Source: JALYXV01 sp963733505 (GTDB taxonomy: Bacteria; Actinomycetota; Acidimicrobiia; Acidimicrobiales; Palsa-688). From it: a DNA stretch of 64,000 nt. Positions 17,604-26,526 of the stretch are shown here, piece after piece; within the stretch, counting starts at the first letter, position 1; each line of letters opens with the position of its first letter. Both the position numbers and the translations under genes were made by a program. Where the stretch lies: positions 94,145 to 158,144 of the forward strand of contig CAVTDW010000002.1 of NCBI GenBank assembly GCA_963733505.1, read 5' to 3'. The notes beneath the pieces were generated by a model that saw only the letters and a list, made by a program, of their open reading frames with translations, did no database searches and had not been told where the DNA came from.

Positions 17604-18557
17604 TCAGCCGACCGCCAAGGCGTCGAATGCGTCGAACGCTCGCCGGATCGATGTTCCGATCACCGCCGGCCGCTCCAACGGTCCGAAATGACCCAGCTCC
17701 TGATGTACCTCGACCGACGTGCGGGCACCGTTGCCAAGGCGGGCCGCGACCGCGGTGATGACCTCGATGCCAAAGTGCGCGTGGCGGCCCCCCGACGCCA
17801 GCGCCACGGGGCAGGCGACGCGGCCGAGGTGCTGGTAGGCGCGGTGGTGCCACGCCTGCTCGTACACCCGTGCCTCGTCCTCGCGGCGGCAGGCCAACCG
17901 GACCGTTCCGTCGGGCAAGTCATGAAACCCCCACTCGACGTACGCCTCCAGCGCCGCCGGGTCGAAGTCTGTGAACGGCGGCTTGGCGGCGTAGTTGTCC
18001 AGCGCTGCCGCTCGGGACTCGAAGACCTCGCGCCGCCGCCGGGCGCCGGCCGCCAGGGGGTTGGCCGTGGACGCAACGCCGTCACCGTCGCTGTCGCCGT
18101 CGCTGTGGCCGTCGCTGTGGCCGGCGTCCTTGCTCTCGTCCTCGTGGATCGGCACGACGGGCTCGTAGCAGTACAGCGCCCCAAAGGTCCCGGGCATGGA
18201 CTCCTCGGCCAGCAGCAACGCCGCCCCGCCACTGGAGTGGCCGACCGCCCGGGGCCGTTCCTGGCCTGATCGGCGGGGCAGCGCCGCGGTGACCGCGAGG
18301 ACATCGAGGGCGAAACCATCCCAGTCGTAGTTGCCGTCGGGCGCCCGTTCCGACGCACCGTGTCCCCGCGAGTCGAACGCCCAACAGTGGTACGTGTCAC
18401 GGAGCGCGGCCGCCAGCGGCAACCAGACCAGGCCGTGGAAGCCGGTGGCATGGGCGAGGATCAGCGGCGGCCCGCCGCCGCCCAGGTCGTAGGTGGCGAT
18501 CTCGACCCCGTCGGCAGTCTCGACCCGGGGGCCGGCGCTGAACGCACTCGCAGTCAC
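17604..18557 (-). CDS. Alpha/beta hydrolase
   Basis: A 317-residue serine hydrolase-fold protein. It has LILAHATGFHGLVW (oxyanion region), AFDSRGHGAS, a nucleophile elbow GHSSGGA, a probable acid in FDPAAL/FHDLPDG, and a C-terminal histidine in QELGHFGPLE. The cap region contains a repeat-expanded HSDGHSDGDSDGDG insertion encoded by 12-base tandem repeats near 18080-18120. This is probably not needed for activity. The substrate is unknown. It reads away from the divergent SnoaL-like gene. Confidence 0.8.
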   Translation of the reverse strand: MTASAFSAGPRVETADGVEIATYDLGGGGPPLILAHATGFHGLVWLPLAAALRDTYHCWAFDSRGHGASERAPDGNYDWDGFALDVLAVTAALPRRSGQERPRAVGHSSGGAALLLAEESMPGTFGALYCYEPVVPIHEDESKDAGHSDGHSDGDSDGDGVASTANPLAAGARRRREVFESRAAALDNYAAKPPFTDFDPAALEAYVEWGFHDLPDGTVRLACRREDEARVYEQAWHHRAYQHLGRVACPVALASGGRHAHFGIEVITAVAARLGNGARTSVEVHQELGHFGPLERPAVIGTSIRRAFDAFDALAVG

Positions 18558-18608
18558 CCGGCGACGGTATCGCCGTTCCGGCGAGATCCCGTTGCGTCCG
18601 GAGCCTGA

Positions 18609-18653
18609 GCGTCGGGAGCCAGAGCGTCGGGAGCCAGAGCGTCGGGAGCCAGA
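18609..18653. repeat. 15-bp tandem repeat, three perfect units
   Basis: Three exact copies of a 15-bp unit (GCGTCGGGAGCCAGA) stand head to tail, with a fourth degenerate partial copy. The unit is five codons long, so it does not shift frame. It lies between the divergent hydrolase (start at 18557) and the SnoaL-like gene, where that gene's start would be expected. Confidence 0.85.
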
Positions 18654-18742
18654 GTGTCGGGGCTAGCGTCGCGGCCATCGACCCCGAAGACGCCGTACTC
18701 GCGGCCAACCGCCGCTTCTACGAGGCGTTCGAGGCCCGCAAC

Positions 18743-19102
18743 ATGGACGACATGTCGGACCTGTGGGAGCGTTCGGATCGCTCGACCTGCACCCATCCAG
18801 GCTGGGCGACGCTGCGGGGGTGGGGGCCCATCGCGGCCTCGTTCTTCGCCCTCTTCCAAGGTCCTCGGCAGATGCAGTTCGTCTTGACCCAGGAGCGGGC
18901 CGAGGTCGTCGGTGACCTGGCGTGGGTGTCGGTCGACGAGAACCTGCTCGGCGATCAGAGCGGCGCCACCATCGCGGCGATCAACATCTTCGTGCGTGAC
19001 GGAGGGCCGACAGGCGCGCCGGACGGCCGAGGGTGGCGCTTGGTATGCCACCACGGCTCGGTGGTCAACCACTCGATCGTCCACGAGGGTCCTGACGGCT
19101 AA
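18743..19102 (+). CDS. SnoaL/NTF2-like domain protein, start unclear
   Basis: The protein has the small cystatin-like NTF2 fold: DLWERSDRSTCTHPGWATLRGWGPIAASFFALF, then VVGDLAWVSVDENLL and RGWRLVCHHGS. The reading frame is open upstream and looks coding from about 18668 (DPEDAVLAANRRFYEAFEARN), but no ATG, GTG or TTG is in frame before 18743. An ATC at 18677 or a CTG at 18605 inside the 15-bp repeat would be needed for a full-length domain. The true gene therefore probably begins upstream of 18743 or has lost its start. Substrate unknown. Confidence 0.7.
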   Translation: MDDMSDLWERSDRSTCTHPGWATLRGWGPIAASFFALFQGPRQMQFVLTQERAEVVGDLAWVSVDENLLGDQSGATIAAINIFVRDGGPTGAPDGRGWRLVCHHGSVVNHSIVHEGPDG

Positions 19103-19107
19103 CCCAG

Positions 19108-19206
19108 CCCCGAGCTTTGGGTGCGCGTTATCGCTTTGGGTCCACTTATCGTCGTCCAACAGCAATAAGTGGGCCCAAAGCGCCAACTGACATCCAAAGC
19201 TCGGGG
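19108..19206. repeat. Imperfect inverted repeat, candidate bidirectional terminator
   Basis: Arms 19108-19149 and 19163-19206 match as an inverted repeat: CCCCGAGCTTTGG, then a divergent 10-base block, then CGCTTTGGG and CCACTTAT, paired with the reverse on the other side. The loop is about 13 bases. It lies between convergent genes (the SnoaL-like gene and the DUF72 gene), so it could form a long hairpin on either transcript. It lacks a clear U-tract, so intrinsic termination is not proven. Confidence 0.6.
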
Positions 19207-19238
19207 GCGGCCCGCAGGCGTGCGCCACGACGGCACGA

Positions 19239-20216
19239 CTACCCCCGAACGGGCGTCTCCAGCAGTGTTGCCAGCGTCAACGCATTGGCTACGGCGTCGC
19301 CCCGCCAGCAGTTCTCCATGATGAGGTGCACCTCACTGGTCGACGCGGCCAGCTCACGTACCCGCAGCGCCGCGTCGGCCAGTTCGGGGTCGCTGTAGCG
19401 GTACGGCCACGGCCAGGGGTCGTCCTCGATGGTGCGGCGCCCGACGAAGCGCACCACGGCCACGTCCGAGGTCGCGGCCATCACCGATGGCATCGCACGG
19501 GGCCCGGCCAGCGGCCCGTCGGTGCACACGAAGCCGATGTCATGGGCCTCCAACCACTCCAAGGTGTCCTCGCACACCGCGCCGACCAGCCACTTGGGGC
19601 TTCGGAAGTCGACCGCCACCCGGTAATCGGCCAGGCGCTGGCGGGCCGCCACCAACGCTGAGCGGGTCTCGGACTTGGGTGTGAACCACGACGGGTACTG
19701 CAGGATCACCACCCCCAACCGTCCCGCGGTGTGCAAAGGCCGCAGGGCGTGCTCGAAGCGCCGCCAGCACTCCTCGATGGCGTCGCCACCGAGGTGGGCG
19801 GAGTACAGCCGCCGGCGGTTGCGGGTCTCGGGCCGGACCTCTCCCTGGAGGTCCTCCCACAGCGAGTCGGGCAACGTCGGGGCGTCGGTCAACAGTGACC
19901 ATGCCCGAACGTCGAAGCAGAAACCGGGCGGCGTCCGGGCGACCCACTGTCGGGCCAGGTCCGGCGTGGGCGGGAAACGATAGGTGGTCGAGATCTCGGC
20001 CAGGGGCAGGCGGGAGCAGTAGTACGCCAGCCGCTCGGTCGCCGTCATGGTCTTGCGGGGATAGAAATCGCCGTGGCGCACCAAGCCCTGGTCCGCCCAT
20101 GACGACGCCCCACAGCGGAACAGGCTTCCGTCGATCGGCACCGGCGAGGGAGGGCCGCCCGCCCGCGTTGACGAGCGAATGTCGGCTAGCCCCAGTGTCA
20201 GGAGCGTTTCTGTCAT
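19239..20216 (-). CDS. DUF72 domain protein
   Basis: A 325-residue protein of the DUF72 (YecE-like) family, a TIM-barrel-type fold with unknown activity. Family features are GASSWADQGLVRHGDFYPRK near the N-terminus, YCSRLPLAEISTTYRFPP, the WEDLQGEVRPETRNRRRLY segment, and VVILQYPSWF, VAVDFRSPKWL, VAVVRFVGRR later. The ATG at 20216, with GGGGTGG a few bases upstream, is preferred over a GTG two codons earlier. Its role is unknown. Confidence 0.82.
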   Translation of the reverse strand: MTETLLTLGLADIRSSTRAGGPPSPVPIDGSLFRCGASSWADQGLVRHGDFYPRKTMTATERLAYYCSRLPLAEISTTYRFPPTPDLARQWVARTPPGFCFDVRAWSLLTDAPTLPDSLWEDLQGEVRPETRNRRRLYSAHLGGDAIEECWRRFEHALRPLHTAGRLGVVILQYPSWFTPKSETRSALVAARQRLADYRVAVDFRSPKWLVGAVCEDTLEWLEAHDIGFVCTDGPLAGPRAMPSVMAATSDVAVVRFVGRRTIEDDPWPWPYRYSDPELADAALRVRELAASTSEVHLIMENCWRGDAVANALTLATLLETPVRG

Positions 20217-20263
20217 TTCCACCCCGGGTAGCTATCGAGGGTGTCGATGGGGGTGAGCTCGAA

Positions 20264-20692
20264 ATGCGGCTGGCGCTTGATCTGATATTGCCAGCCGATA
20301 GCCGACTTCTCCGCGCCACGAGAAAGGTGTTGGCGGAGTACCTGCAGGCGATGGAGACGCCCATACCCGTCATCGACGACGTCGTCCTGGCCATGGACGA
20401 AGCGTGCAGCAATGTGCTCAAACACGCCTATCCGCAGGGGCATGACAACAACTTTCTCCTCCGTGCCGACCTTCGGCGGGACCAAATTCTCATCGAGGTG
20501 GTGGACGAAGGGGTCGGTTTCGACATCATGACAAATCGCGCCCGCTGGGACGAGGATGGGCACTTGGCCGCCAGCGGGCGGGGGCTCGAGGTGATGCGGC
20601 GCCTCATGACGACCGTCGAGGTAGAGTCGCCGACCCCGGCTGGCGGGACCCGCCTCCGGCTGGTCAGGCAACTCACACCTCTTGGCGACTAA
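20264..20692 (+). CDS. Anti-sigma / GHKL ATPase-domain protein (RsbW/SpoIIAB-like)
   Basis: A 142-residue HATPase_c-type protein. Key motifs are VVLAMDEACSNVLKHAYP (N-box), IEVVDEGVGFD (G1-like) and GRGLEVMRRLMTTVEVES (G2-like). Such proteins are small serine kinases that bind sigma factors or anti-anti-sigma proteins. Length and motif order fit the RsbW family. No STAS partner is adjacent. The GGGGGTGAG sequence 6 bases upstream of the ATG at 20264 is a good ribosome-binding site. It reads convergently with nothing in view and lies just upstream of malQ. Confidence 0.78.
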   Translation: MRLALDLILPADSRLLRATRKVLAEYLQAMETPIPVIDDVVLAMDEACSNVLKHAYPQGHDNNFLLRADLRRDQILIEVVDEGVGFDIMTNRARWDEDGHLAASGRGLEVMRRLMTTVEVESPTPAGGTRLRLVRQLTPLGD

Positions 20693-20728
20693 GACATGCG
20701 CCATCCAATCCGAGCGTAGGCCCAGACG

Positions 20729-22649
20729 ATGAGTGACTCGCGCCGGTGGGGTGTCCAGCCCGGCTACTACGACGTGGCCGGCCGCTGGTGGAAGGCACCC
20801 GACTCGACCATCGAGACCTTTCTCCAGGCCATGGGGGCCGACGACGGCGACCCTCCTCCCGGTCCGACGGTCATCGTCGCCCCTGGTCGGCCCGATCCCA
20901 GTCTGCCGCCGGGCGAGCTGCGGCTCGAGGGCAACGCCACCATCCGGGTGGACGGCGCCCTGCCGCCGGACCTCCCGATGGGCTACCACACCTTCGTCCC
21001 TGACCAAGGACGAGCGCACGAGCAGCACGAGCGGCAGCGGTGCTACCCCGACCCCACTGATCGTGAGCCCGGGTCGCTGCTGGCTGCCCGACGGCCTGCG
21101 CAAGTGGGGCTGGGCCGCCCAGCTCTACGCCGCCCGCTCGACCACCAGCTGGGGTATGGGCGACCTGGCCGACCTCCGGCGCATCGGACAGTGGTCGTCG
21201 TCCCAGGGCGCGGGCGTGACGATCATCAACCCGCTACATGCGTCCCTGCCCGTCGGGGGCCAGCAGCCCAGCCCGTACTTCGCCAGCAGCCGGTGCTTCC
21301 GCAGCCCGCTGTACCTGCGGGTCGAGGAGGTGCCCGGCGCCCAGCAGCTCGACCAGCTGCAGGAGTTGGCGGCTGCGGGGCGGGCCCTGAATGCCGTGCG
21401 TCACATCGATCGCGACGCGGTCTGGCGCCTCAAGTCCGAGGCGCTCGAGGCCATCTTCGCCGACTTTCACGGTGACGCCGACTTCGACCTCTACGCCGCC
21501 GAGGAGGGCGATTCGCTGCAGCAGTATGCGACCTTCTGCGCCCTCTGCGAGCAGTACGGCGTGCCTTGGGAAAATTGGCCGGCCGAGGTGCGTCACCCGG
21601 GCGCCTCCGCGGTCGCCCCGTTCGCGGCGAGCGAAGCCGGGGCCCGGAGGATCCGGTATCACTCGTGGCTCCAGTGGCTGCTGGACCGCCAACTCCGAGC
21701 CGCGGGCCGTACGACCGGCCTGGTGCAGGACCTCGCCATCGGTGCCGACGCGGGCGGGGCCGACGCCTGGCGCTGGCAGGACTGCATGCGCCTCGACGTA
21801 CGTGTCGGCGCCCCGCCCGACGAGTTCAACATGGCGGGCCAGGACTGGGGCCTTCCCCCGTTCGATCCCTGGAAGCTCCGCTCGGCCGGCTACCGCCCGT
21901 TCATCGAGTTGATGAAGTCGGGCCTCCACGACGGCGGGGGGCTGCGCTTCGACCACGTCATGGGCCTGTTCCGCCTGTACTGGATCCCCTCCGGCGCTTC
22001 GCCCAAGGAGGGGACGTACGTCACCTACCCCAGCAACGACCTGCTCGACATCCTGGCGTTGGAGAGCCACCGGTCTGAGGCGTTCGTCGTGGGCGAGGAC
22101 CTGGGCACCGTCGAAGATGCGGTACGGGCCGAACTGACGGCGCGGCGGATCCTTTCGTACCGGCTGCTCTGGTTCGAGTCAACGCCGCCGGGGAGCGGGC
22201 AATGGCCCCACCAGGCGCTGGCCGCGGCCACGACCCACGACCTGCCGACTGCGGCCGGACTGTGGCAGGGGAGCGACGTCAAGGCACGCGAGGACCTGGG
22301 CATTGCGGTCAACGTCGAGGCCGAGGCGACGCTGCACGCCAAGATCAAGGACTGGATCGACGCCGACCATGACCTGCCCAAGGCCGAGGCGGTCGAGCGG
22401 ATCTACCGTCTGCTCGGCCAGTCGCCGTCGGCACTCGTCGTCGCCACCCTCGACGACGCCTTGGCGGTCGAGGAGCGGCCCAACATGCCCGGCACCCTCG
22501 ACGAGTGGCCCAACTGGCGTATCGGCCTGCCCGTTCCGTTGGAGGAGCTGGAGATGTCCCCGTTGGCCCAGTCGATCGCGGCCGCCCTGCAGCGCGCCCA
22601 GGCGGCCGACGACATCGACGCCGCCCCGGAGGCGCCTGATCCTTCGTAG
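20729..22649 (+). pseudogene. malQ: 4-alpha-glucanotransferase, frame-broken
   Basis: GH77 amylomaltase, which transfers glucan chains in maltodextrin metabolism. The first 90 residues (from the ATG at 20729) read RRWGVQPGYYDVAGRWW and an N-terminal beta domain to GYHTFVPD. The frame then shifts near 21004-21005. The remaining 545 residues continue in the next frame with GWAAQLYAARSTTSWGMGDLADL, GLRFDHVMGLFRLYWIP (catalytic Asp region), FVVGEDLGTV and ATTHDLPTAAGLW. Deleting one C in GACCAAGG restores one continuous protein of about 640 residues. A functional copy is likely in the organism, with an indel in this record, but true decay is not excluded. GlgX at 41.6 kb would act in the same pathway. 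Confidence 0.85.
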
Positions 22650-22723
22650 TCCGTGGGTAGTGACCGCGTTCTGTGGGTTACTTATGTTTCTGAGGGCTTC
22701 GTATGGTCGTCCAGCGCTGTAAC

Positions 22724-22780
22724 TCGCCCACAGAGCCGTAAGTCGCCCACAGAGCCGTAAGTCGCCCACAGAGCCGTAAG
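22724..22780. repeat. 19-bp tandem repeat (three exact units) with an inverted arm
   Basis: Three exact 19-bp units (TCGCCCACAGAGCCGTAAG) stand at 22724-22780, preceded by a partial unit. The segment TCTGTGGGTTACTTATG at about 22671 resembles the reverse complement of the unit, so hairpins can form. It lies between the convergent malQ and methyltransferase genes. No known family is assigned. Confidence 0.8.
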
Positions 22781-22813
22781 TCCCCCAGCCCGCAGCGTTG
22801 GCGACGAACGCCT

Positions 22814-23629
22814 CTACGCCGGGCGGATCGCCTTCAGCGAGTACATCAGCGGCAGCGTCCCGAGTCCCGGGGGCCAGCGCCAACCGCGCCCGTCGGGCCG
22901 CTTCACTAAGAAGCGCAACCGGTTGTCGTTGGTGAAATCCCACTCGTGGAACAGCTCGAGCCGCAACCCCGCCCCGATCAGCGCGGTCAGAACCCGGCTG
23001 ACGGGGTGCTGCCACTCGTAGCTCACGTTGTGCACCGTCGGCGCGCTGGGGTCGACGTAGCTTCCCGGCTCGTCGTAGATCGTGGGCTCCGTGGCGAAGT
23101 AGTCCCGGACCGGGAAGGGCGCCTTGTCGTCGAGGACATCGGATACCGGGTGGAACTCGGTGAGGTACAGGAAGCCACCCGGCTTCAAGAGGTCCTTCAC
23201 CACCGCGGCCCAGCGGTCGAGATCGGGCAACCAGATGAGCGCCCCTTTTCCCGTATACACCACGTCGAAGCGCTGATCGCCCAGCACGTTCGGGGCGCGA
23301 TACACGTCGCCCAGCACGAACCGGGCCCGGTCGGCCAACCGCAGCTCCGCGGCCAAGTCGGCGGCGGCGCCGATCGCGGGTTTCGAGAAGTCCAGCCCCG
23401 TGACCGCCACGGTCGGGTGGAGGCGGGCGATGTCGAGGGTGTCGAGGCCGAAATGGCATTGGAGGTGCAACAGGCGCAAGCCGTCGAGGGCGCCCAGTTC
23501 GTCGACCTCGTGGGGCAACAGGGTGGGTCGGCCCGCCTTGAAGCCCTCCACGTCGTAGAACGTCGAGCCGACGTGCAGCGGGACCCGTTCGTCCCAGAGT
23601 CGTTGATTGGTCGTCAGCCAGTCGTCCAC
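22814..23629 (-). CDS. Class I SAM-dependent methyltransferase
   Basis: A 271-residue protein with the Rossmann-type methyltransferase core: LRLLHLQCHFGLDTLDIAR (motif I), VTGLDFSKPAI (motif II acidic residue), DVVYTGKGALIWLPDLDRW and LKPGGFLYLTEFHP. The substrate is unknown. The start is the GTG at 23629. Only 12 bases separate it from the divergent DNA ligase start, so the intergenic space must hold both promoters. Confidence 0.85.
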   Translation of the reverse strand: MDDWLTTNQRLWDERVPLHVGSTFYDVEGFKAGRPTLLPHEVDELGALDGLRLLHLQCHFGLDTLDIARLHPTVAVTGLDFSKPAIGAAADLAAELRLADRARFVLGDVYRAPNVLGDQRFDVVYTGKGALIWLPDLDRWAAVVKDLLKPGGFLYLTEFHPVSDVLDDKAPFPVRDYFATEPTIYDEPGSYVDPSAPTVHNVSYEWQHPVSRVLTALIGAGLRLELFHEWDFTNDNRLRFLVKRPDGRGWRWPPGLGTLPLMYSLKAIRPA

Positions 23630-23641
23630 CTTCCGTAGGGT

Positions 23642-24736
23642 ATGGCGGTGGACCTGCCCGTGATGCCGCCCGTGGCGCCGATGTTGGCCAAGCTGACGAG
23701 GGACCTCCCCGTGGGGCGGTTCATCTACGAGCCGAAATGGGACGGGTTCCGCTGCATCGTGTTTCGCGATGGCGACGAGGTGGAGCTCGGGAGCCGCAAC
23801 GAACGCCCGTTCAACCGCTACTTCCCCGACATTGTGGCCGCCGTGCGGACCGGGTTGCCCGAGCGGTGCGTCGTCGACGGCGAGATCGTCATTGCCGGCG
23901 CCGACGGGCTGGACTTCGACGCCCTCCAGCAGCGGATCCACCCCGCCGAGTCCCGCGTCCGCATGCTGGCAGACAAGACGCCCGCCTCGTTCGTGGCCTT
24001 CGACCTGCTGGCGCTGGGCTCCGACGACCTCCGGGCCGAGGGGTTCGCGGCCCGCCGAGGGGCGCTCGCCGCTGCCCTGGCCGCGACGGCAACCGGGTCA
24101 CCGTCGGTGCACCTCACGCCCGCCACCACGGACGTGACAGTGGCGGCCGACTGGTTCACGCGCTTCGAGGGGGCGGGTCTCGACGGGGTGGTCGCCAAGG
24201 GGGTCGACCTGGCCTACCGGGAGGACCAGCGGGTGATGCTCAAGGTCAAGCACGAGCGCACCGCGGAGTTCGTGGTGGCCGGTTTCCGCTGGTACAAGGG
24301 CGGCGAGGGCGTGGGCTCGCTGATGCTGGGCCTGTACGACGACGAAGGCCACCTCAACCATGTGGGCGTGATCGGGGCCTTCCCGGCGGCCCAGCGCAAG
24401 GAACTGGTCGAGCAGCTGGCGCCCTACCGGGAGGGGGCGACCGAGAACCATCCTTGGGGCGAGTGGGCCGAGTGGGCGGCGGCGGGCGCGCTGGCGTCAG
24501 GACAACGCCTCCCGGGCGGCCAGAGCCGGTGGAATGCCACCAAGGACATGACGTTCGAGCCGCTGCGAGCGGAGCTGGTCGTCGAGGCGGCCTACGAGCA
24601 CCTGCAGGGGTCACGGCTCAGGCACACGGCCCGATTCCGCCGGTTCCGGCCCGACCGTGACGCTCGCAGCTGCACCTACGAGCAGATGGAGACGGCCGTG
24701 CCCATGGAGCTGAACTCGATCTTCTCGCTCTCGTAG
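23642..24736 (+). CDS. ligC: ATP-dependent DNA ligase
   Basis: A 364-residue ATP-dependent ligase lacking polymerase and nuclease domains. K32 in EPKWDGFRC is the adenylation lysine of the K-x-D-G-x-R motif. Further motifs are VVDGEIVI, FVAFDLLALG, GLDGVVAKG and RQDRVMLKVKHERTAEFVV-like segments. The C-terminal OB fold is visible up to MELNSIFSL. Such LigC-type enzymes can assist Ku-dependent end joining or backup excision repair. Ku is encoded 15 kb away (39.4 kb). LigC is the closest family by size, but exact assignment needs alignment. Confidence 0.85.
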   Translation: MAVDLPVMPPVAPMLAKLTRDLPVGRFIYEPKWDGFRCIVFRDGDEVELGSRNERPFNRYFPDIVAAVRTGLPERCVVDGEIVIAGADGLDFDALQQRIHPAESRVRMLADKTPASFVAFDLLALGSDDLRAEGFAARRGALAAALAATATGSPSVHLTPATTDVTVAADWFTRFEGAGLDGVVAKGVDLAYREDQRVMLKVKHERTAEFVVAGFRWYKGGEGVGSLMLGLYDDEGHLNHVGVIGAFPAAQRKELVEQLAPYREGATENHPWGEWAEWAAAGALASGQRLPGGQSRWNATKDMTFEPLRAELVVEAAYEHLQGSRLRHTARFRRFRPDRDARSCTYEQMETAVPMELNSIFSLS

Positions 24737-24762
24737 CGACCCGCTACCTCGCCATCTCGCTG

Positions 24763-25656
24763 CTAGGAGAAGTGCTTCAGTAGCTCGGTGAACTCGTCGG
24801 CGATTCCCGCGGGAACGGTGTAGCCGTCCTCCCGGCGGATCTCCTCGAAGTGGTCGCGCACGTCTTCGAGCGTCAATGCCGGGTTGTAGTAGCCGGGGGT
24901 CAGCCCGATGAAGAACCGGGCGATCCGCCCGCCCGCGGCCGAGTAGACCTCGCCGGTCACCGGACAGTCCTCATGCACCAGCCACGCCGCGATGGGCGAG
25001 ACCAGCGCCGGGTCGAGCTTGGCCGCCAGCGGGCCGAGCAACTCCTCGGTCATCCGCGTCCCCGCCACCGGGGCGATGGCGTTGGCCTTGATGTTGTACT
25101 TGCCCCCCTCTTGGGCGAGGACCCGGGTGAAGCCGACCAGGCCCATCTTGGCCGCCCCGTAGTTGGCCTGGCCGAAGTTGCCCAGGATCCCGGCATTGGA
25201 GGCGGTGTTGAGCACCCGGCCGTAGCGCTGCTCGCGCATCTTGATCCACGCCGGGCGCGTCACGTTGAACGCCCCCCGCAGGTGGACATCGAGCACCGGG
25301 TCGATCAGGTCGGGGGTCATGTTGTGGAACGCCTTGTCCCGCAGGATCCCGGCGTTGTTGATCACGATGTCGACCCGGCCGAAGGCGTCCAGCGCCGTCT
25401 GGATGATGGCCGCCCCGCCTTCGGGCGTGGCCACACTGTTGGTGTCGGGCACGGCCACCCCGCCCAGGTCGGTGATCTCCTGCGCCGTGGCCTGGGCCGG
25501 CCCGGCGCTGCCCCCCTCCCCGCTGACCGACCCGCCCAGGTCGTTGACGACGATCTGGGCGCCCCGCGACGCCAGCAGCAGGGCGTGCTGGCGGCCCAGG
25601 CCCCCGCCCGCTCCGGTGATGACGGCCACTCTGTCCTGGAATCCGAGATCAGACAT
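24763..25656 (-). CDS. Short-chain dehydrogenase, MFE-2 hydroxyacyl-CoA dehydrogenase-like
   Basis: A 297-residue SDR. Motifs: TGAGGGLGRQHAL (cofactor loop), NDLGG after the strand, NNAGILRDKAF, and Y-x-x-x-K in NYGAAKMGLVG. The N-terminal GGSVSGEGGSAGPAQ insertion and the C-terminal GYYNPALTLEDVRDHFEEI extension match the 3-hydroxyacyl-CoA dehydrogenase part of multifunctional enzyme type 2. It most probably acts in fatty-acid or steroid oxidation. The start is the ATG at 25656. It is convergent with the ligase gene. Confidence 0.85.
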   Translation of the reverse strand: MSDLGFQDRVAVITGAGGGLGRQHALLLASRGAQIVVNDLGGSVSGEGGSAGPAQATAQEITDLGGVAVPDTNSVATPEGGAAIIQTALDAFGRVDIVINNAGILRDKAFHNMTPDLIDPVLDVHLRGAFNVTRPAWIKMREQRYGRVLNTASNAGILGNFGQANYGAAKMGLVGFTRVLAQEGGKYNIKANAIAPVAGTRMTEELLGPLAAKLDPALVSPIAAWLVHEDCPVTGEVYSAAGGRIARFFIGLTPGYYNPALTLEDVRDHFEEIRREDGYTVPAGIADEFTELLKHFS

Positions 25657-25688
25657 AAGGGGGGGAAAATACCTCGCCGGGCGCAGTT

Positions 25689-26516
25689 TCAGTCCGTCAT
25701 CGGCATCACCATGGTCGGCTGAGGCAGTGCCGCCTCCCCGGCAAGGGGCCGAATGGAGGTACCCAGCGCCAGGAACTCGATGGCATGGGCGCCCCACACG
25801 TGGTTGTTCTCGATCACCCGTACGCCGACGATCCCCGACGCCCCGTCGCGTTCCGCCTCGGCCTGCATGCGGGACATGGCGATCTCCCTCGCGTCGTAGG
25901 TGGCTTGCGTGAAGTTCGGCATTTCGGTGTTCTGCCCGACGGTCTTCCATGCCTGGCGAAACGACTGGTGAGCCACGTGGTACACGCACGTCCCGAGCAC
26001 GAACGAGACCGGTGCGTGGCCGGTCTTGACGAGGGTCCACATCTCCTGGCCCGACAGGTCGGACGTGAAGGGCTTGCCGGCCGGGGTGCGCCAGCTGCCG
26101 CCCCGGCTGGACCGCACCGCAGTGCCCACAGCCAGGAACTCGATCAGGTCCTCGCCCCAGCTGTAGGTCTTGTAGTCGAGGCGCACGCCGACGATTCCAT
26201 CGGCGCCGAGGGCGTCTGCCTCGGCCTCCATCCGGGCGATGGCGTACTCGCGGGCGGTGTACATGGCTTGGGTGAGGACCTGGAGCTCCTGGCTCTGGTT
26301 CCAGACCTGAAACTGGTAGCCCACGTGGTAGATCGAACTCCCCATCACCAGGCCGAGCGGTGCGAAGCCGGCCTCGTGCAGCAAGGCGAACTCGTTGACC
26401 GACAGGTCGCTGGTGAACATCGAGGGTTGACCCTGGGTCAGATCGCCCGGGCCTGACTGGCGCAGCCGGGCCAGGGCGGTCTGCGAAAGGATGTTCTGGG
26501 GTTGGGGCTGGCTCAC
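25689..26516 (-). CDS. Duplicated YbjQ-like heavy-metal-binding-domain protein
   Basis: A 275-residue protein with two copies of a YbjQ (DUF74)-like domain. Copy one covers about residues 35-135 (VMGSSIYHVGYQ, YTAREYAIARMEAEADALGADGIVGVRLD) and copy two about 150-255 (VLGTCVYHVAHQ, YDAREIAMSRMQAEAERDGASGIVGVRV). The matching order indicates internal duplication. The YbjQ fold forms rings and is suggested to bind metals or other ligands. The GTG at 26516 follows AGGAG. The upstream zinc-ribbon gene is 10 bases away, so they form an operon. Confidence 0.8.
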   Translation of the reverse strand: MSQPQPQNILSQTALARLRQSGPGDLTQGQPSMFTSDLSVNEFALLHEAGFAPLGLVMGSSIYHVGYQFQVWNQSQELQVLTQAMYTAREYAIARMEAEADALGADGIVGVRLDYKTYSWGEDLIEFLAVGTAVRSSRGGSWRTPAGKPFTSDLSGQEMWTLVKTGHAPVSFVLGTCVYHVAHQSFRQAWKTVGQNTEMPNFTQATYDAREIAMSRMQAEAERDGASGIVGVRVIENNHVWGAHAIEFLALGTSIRPLAGEAALPQPTMVMPMTD

Positions 26517-26526
26517 GTGGGTTCTC

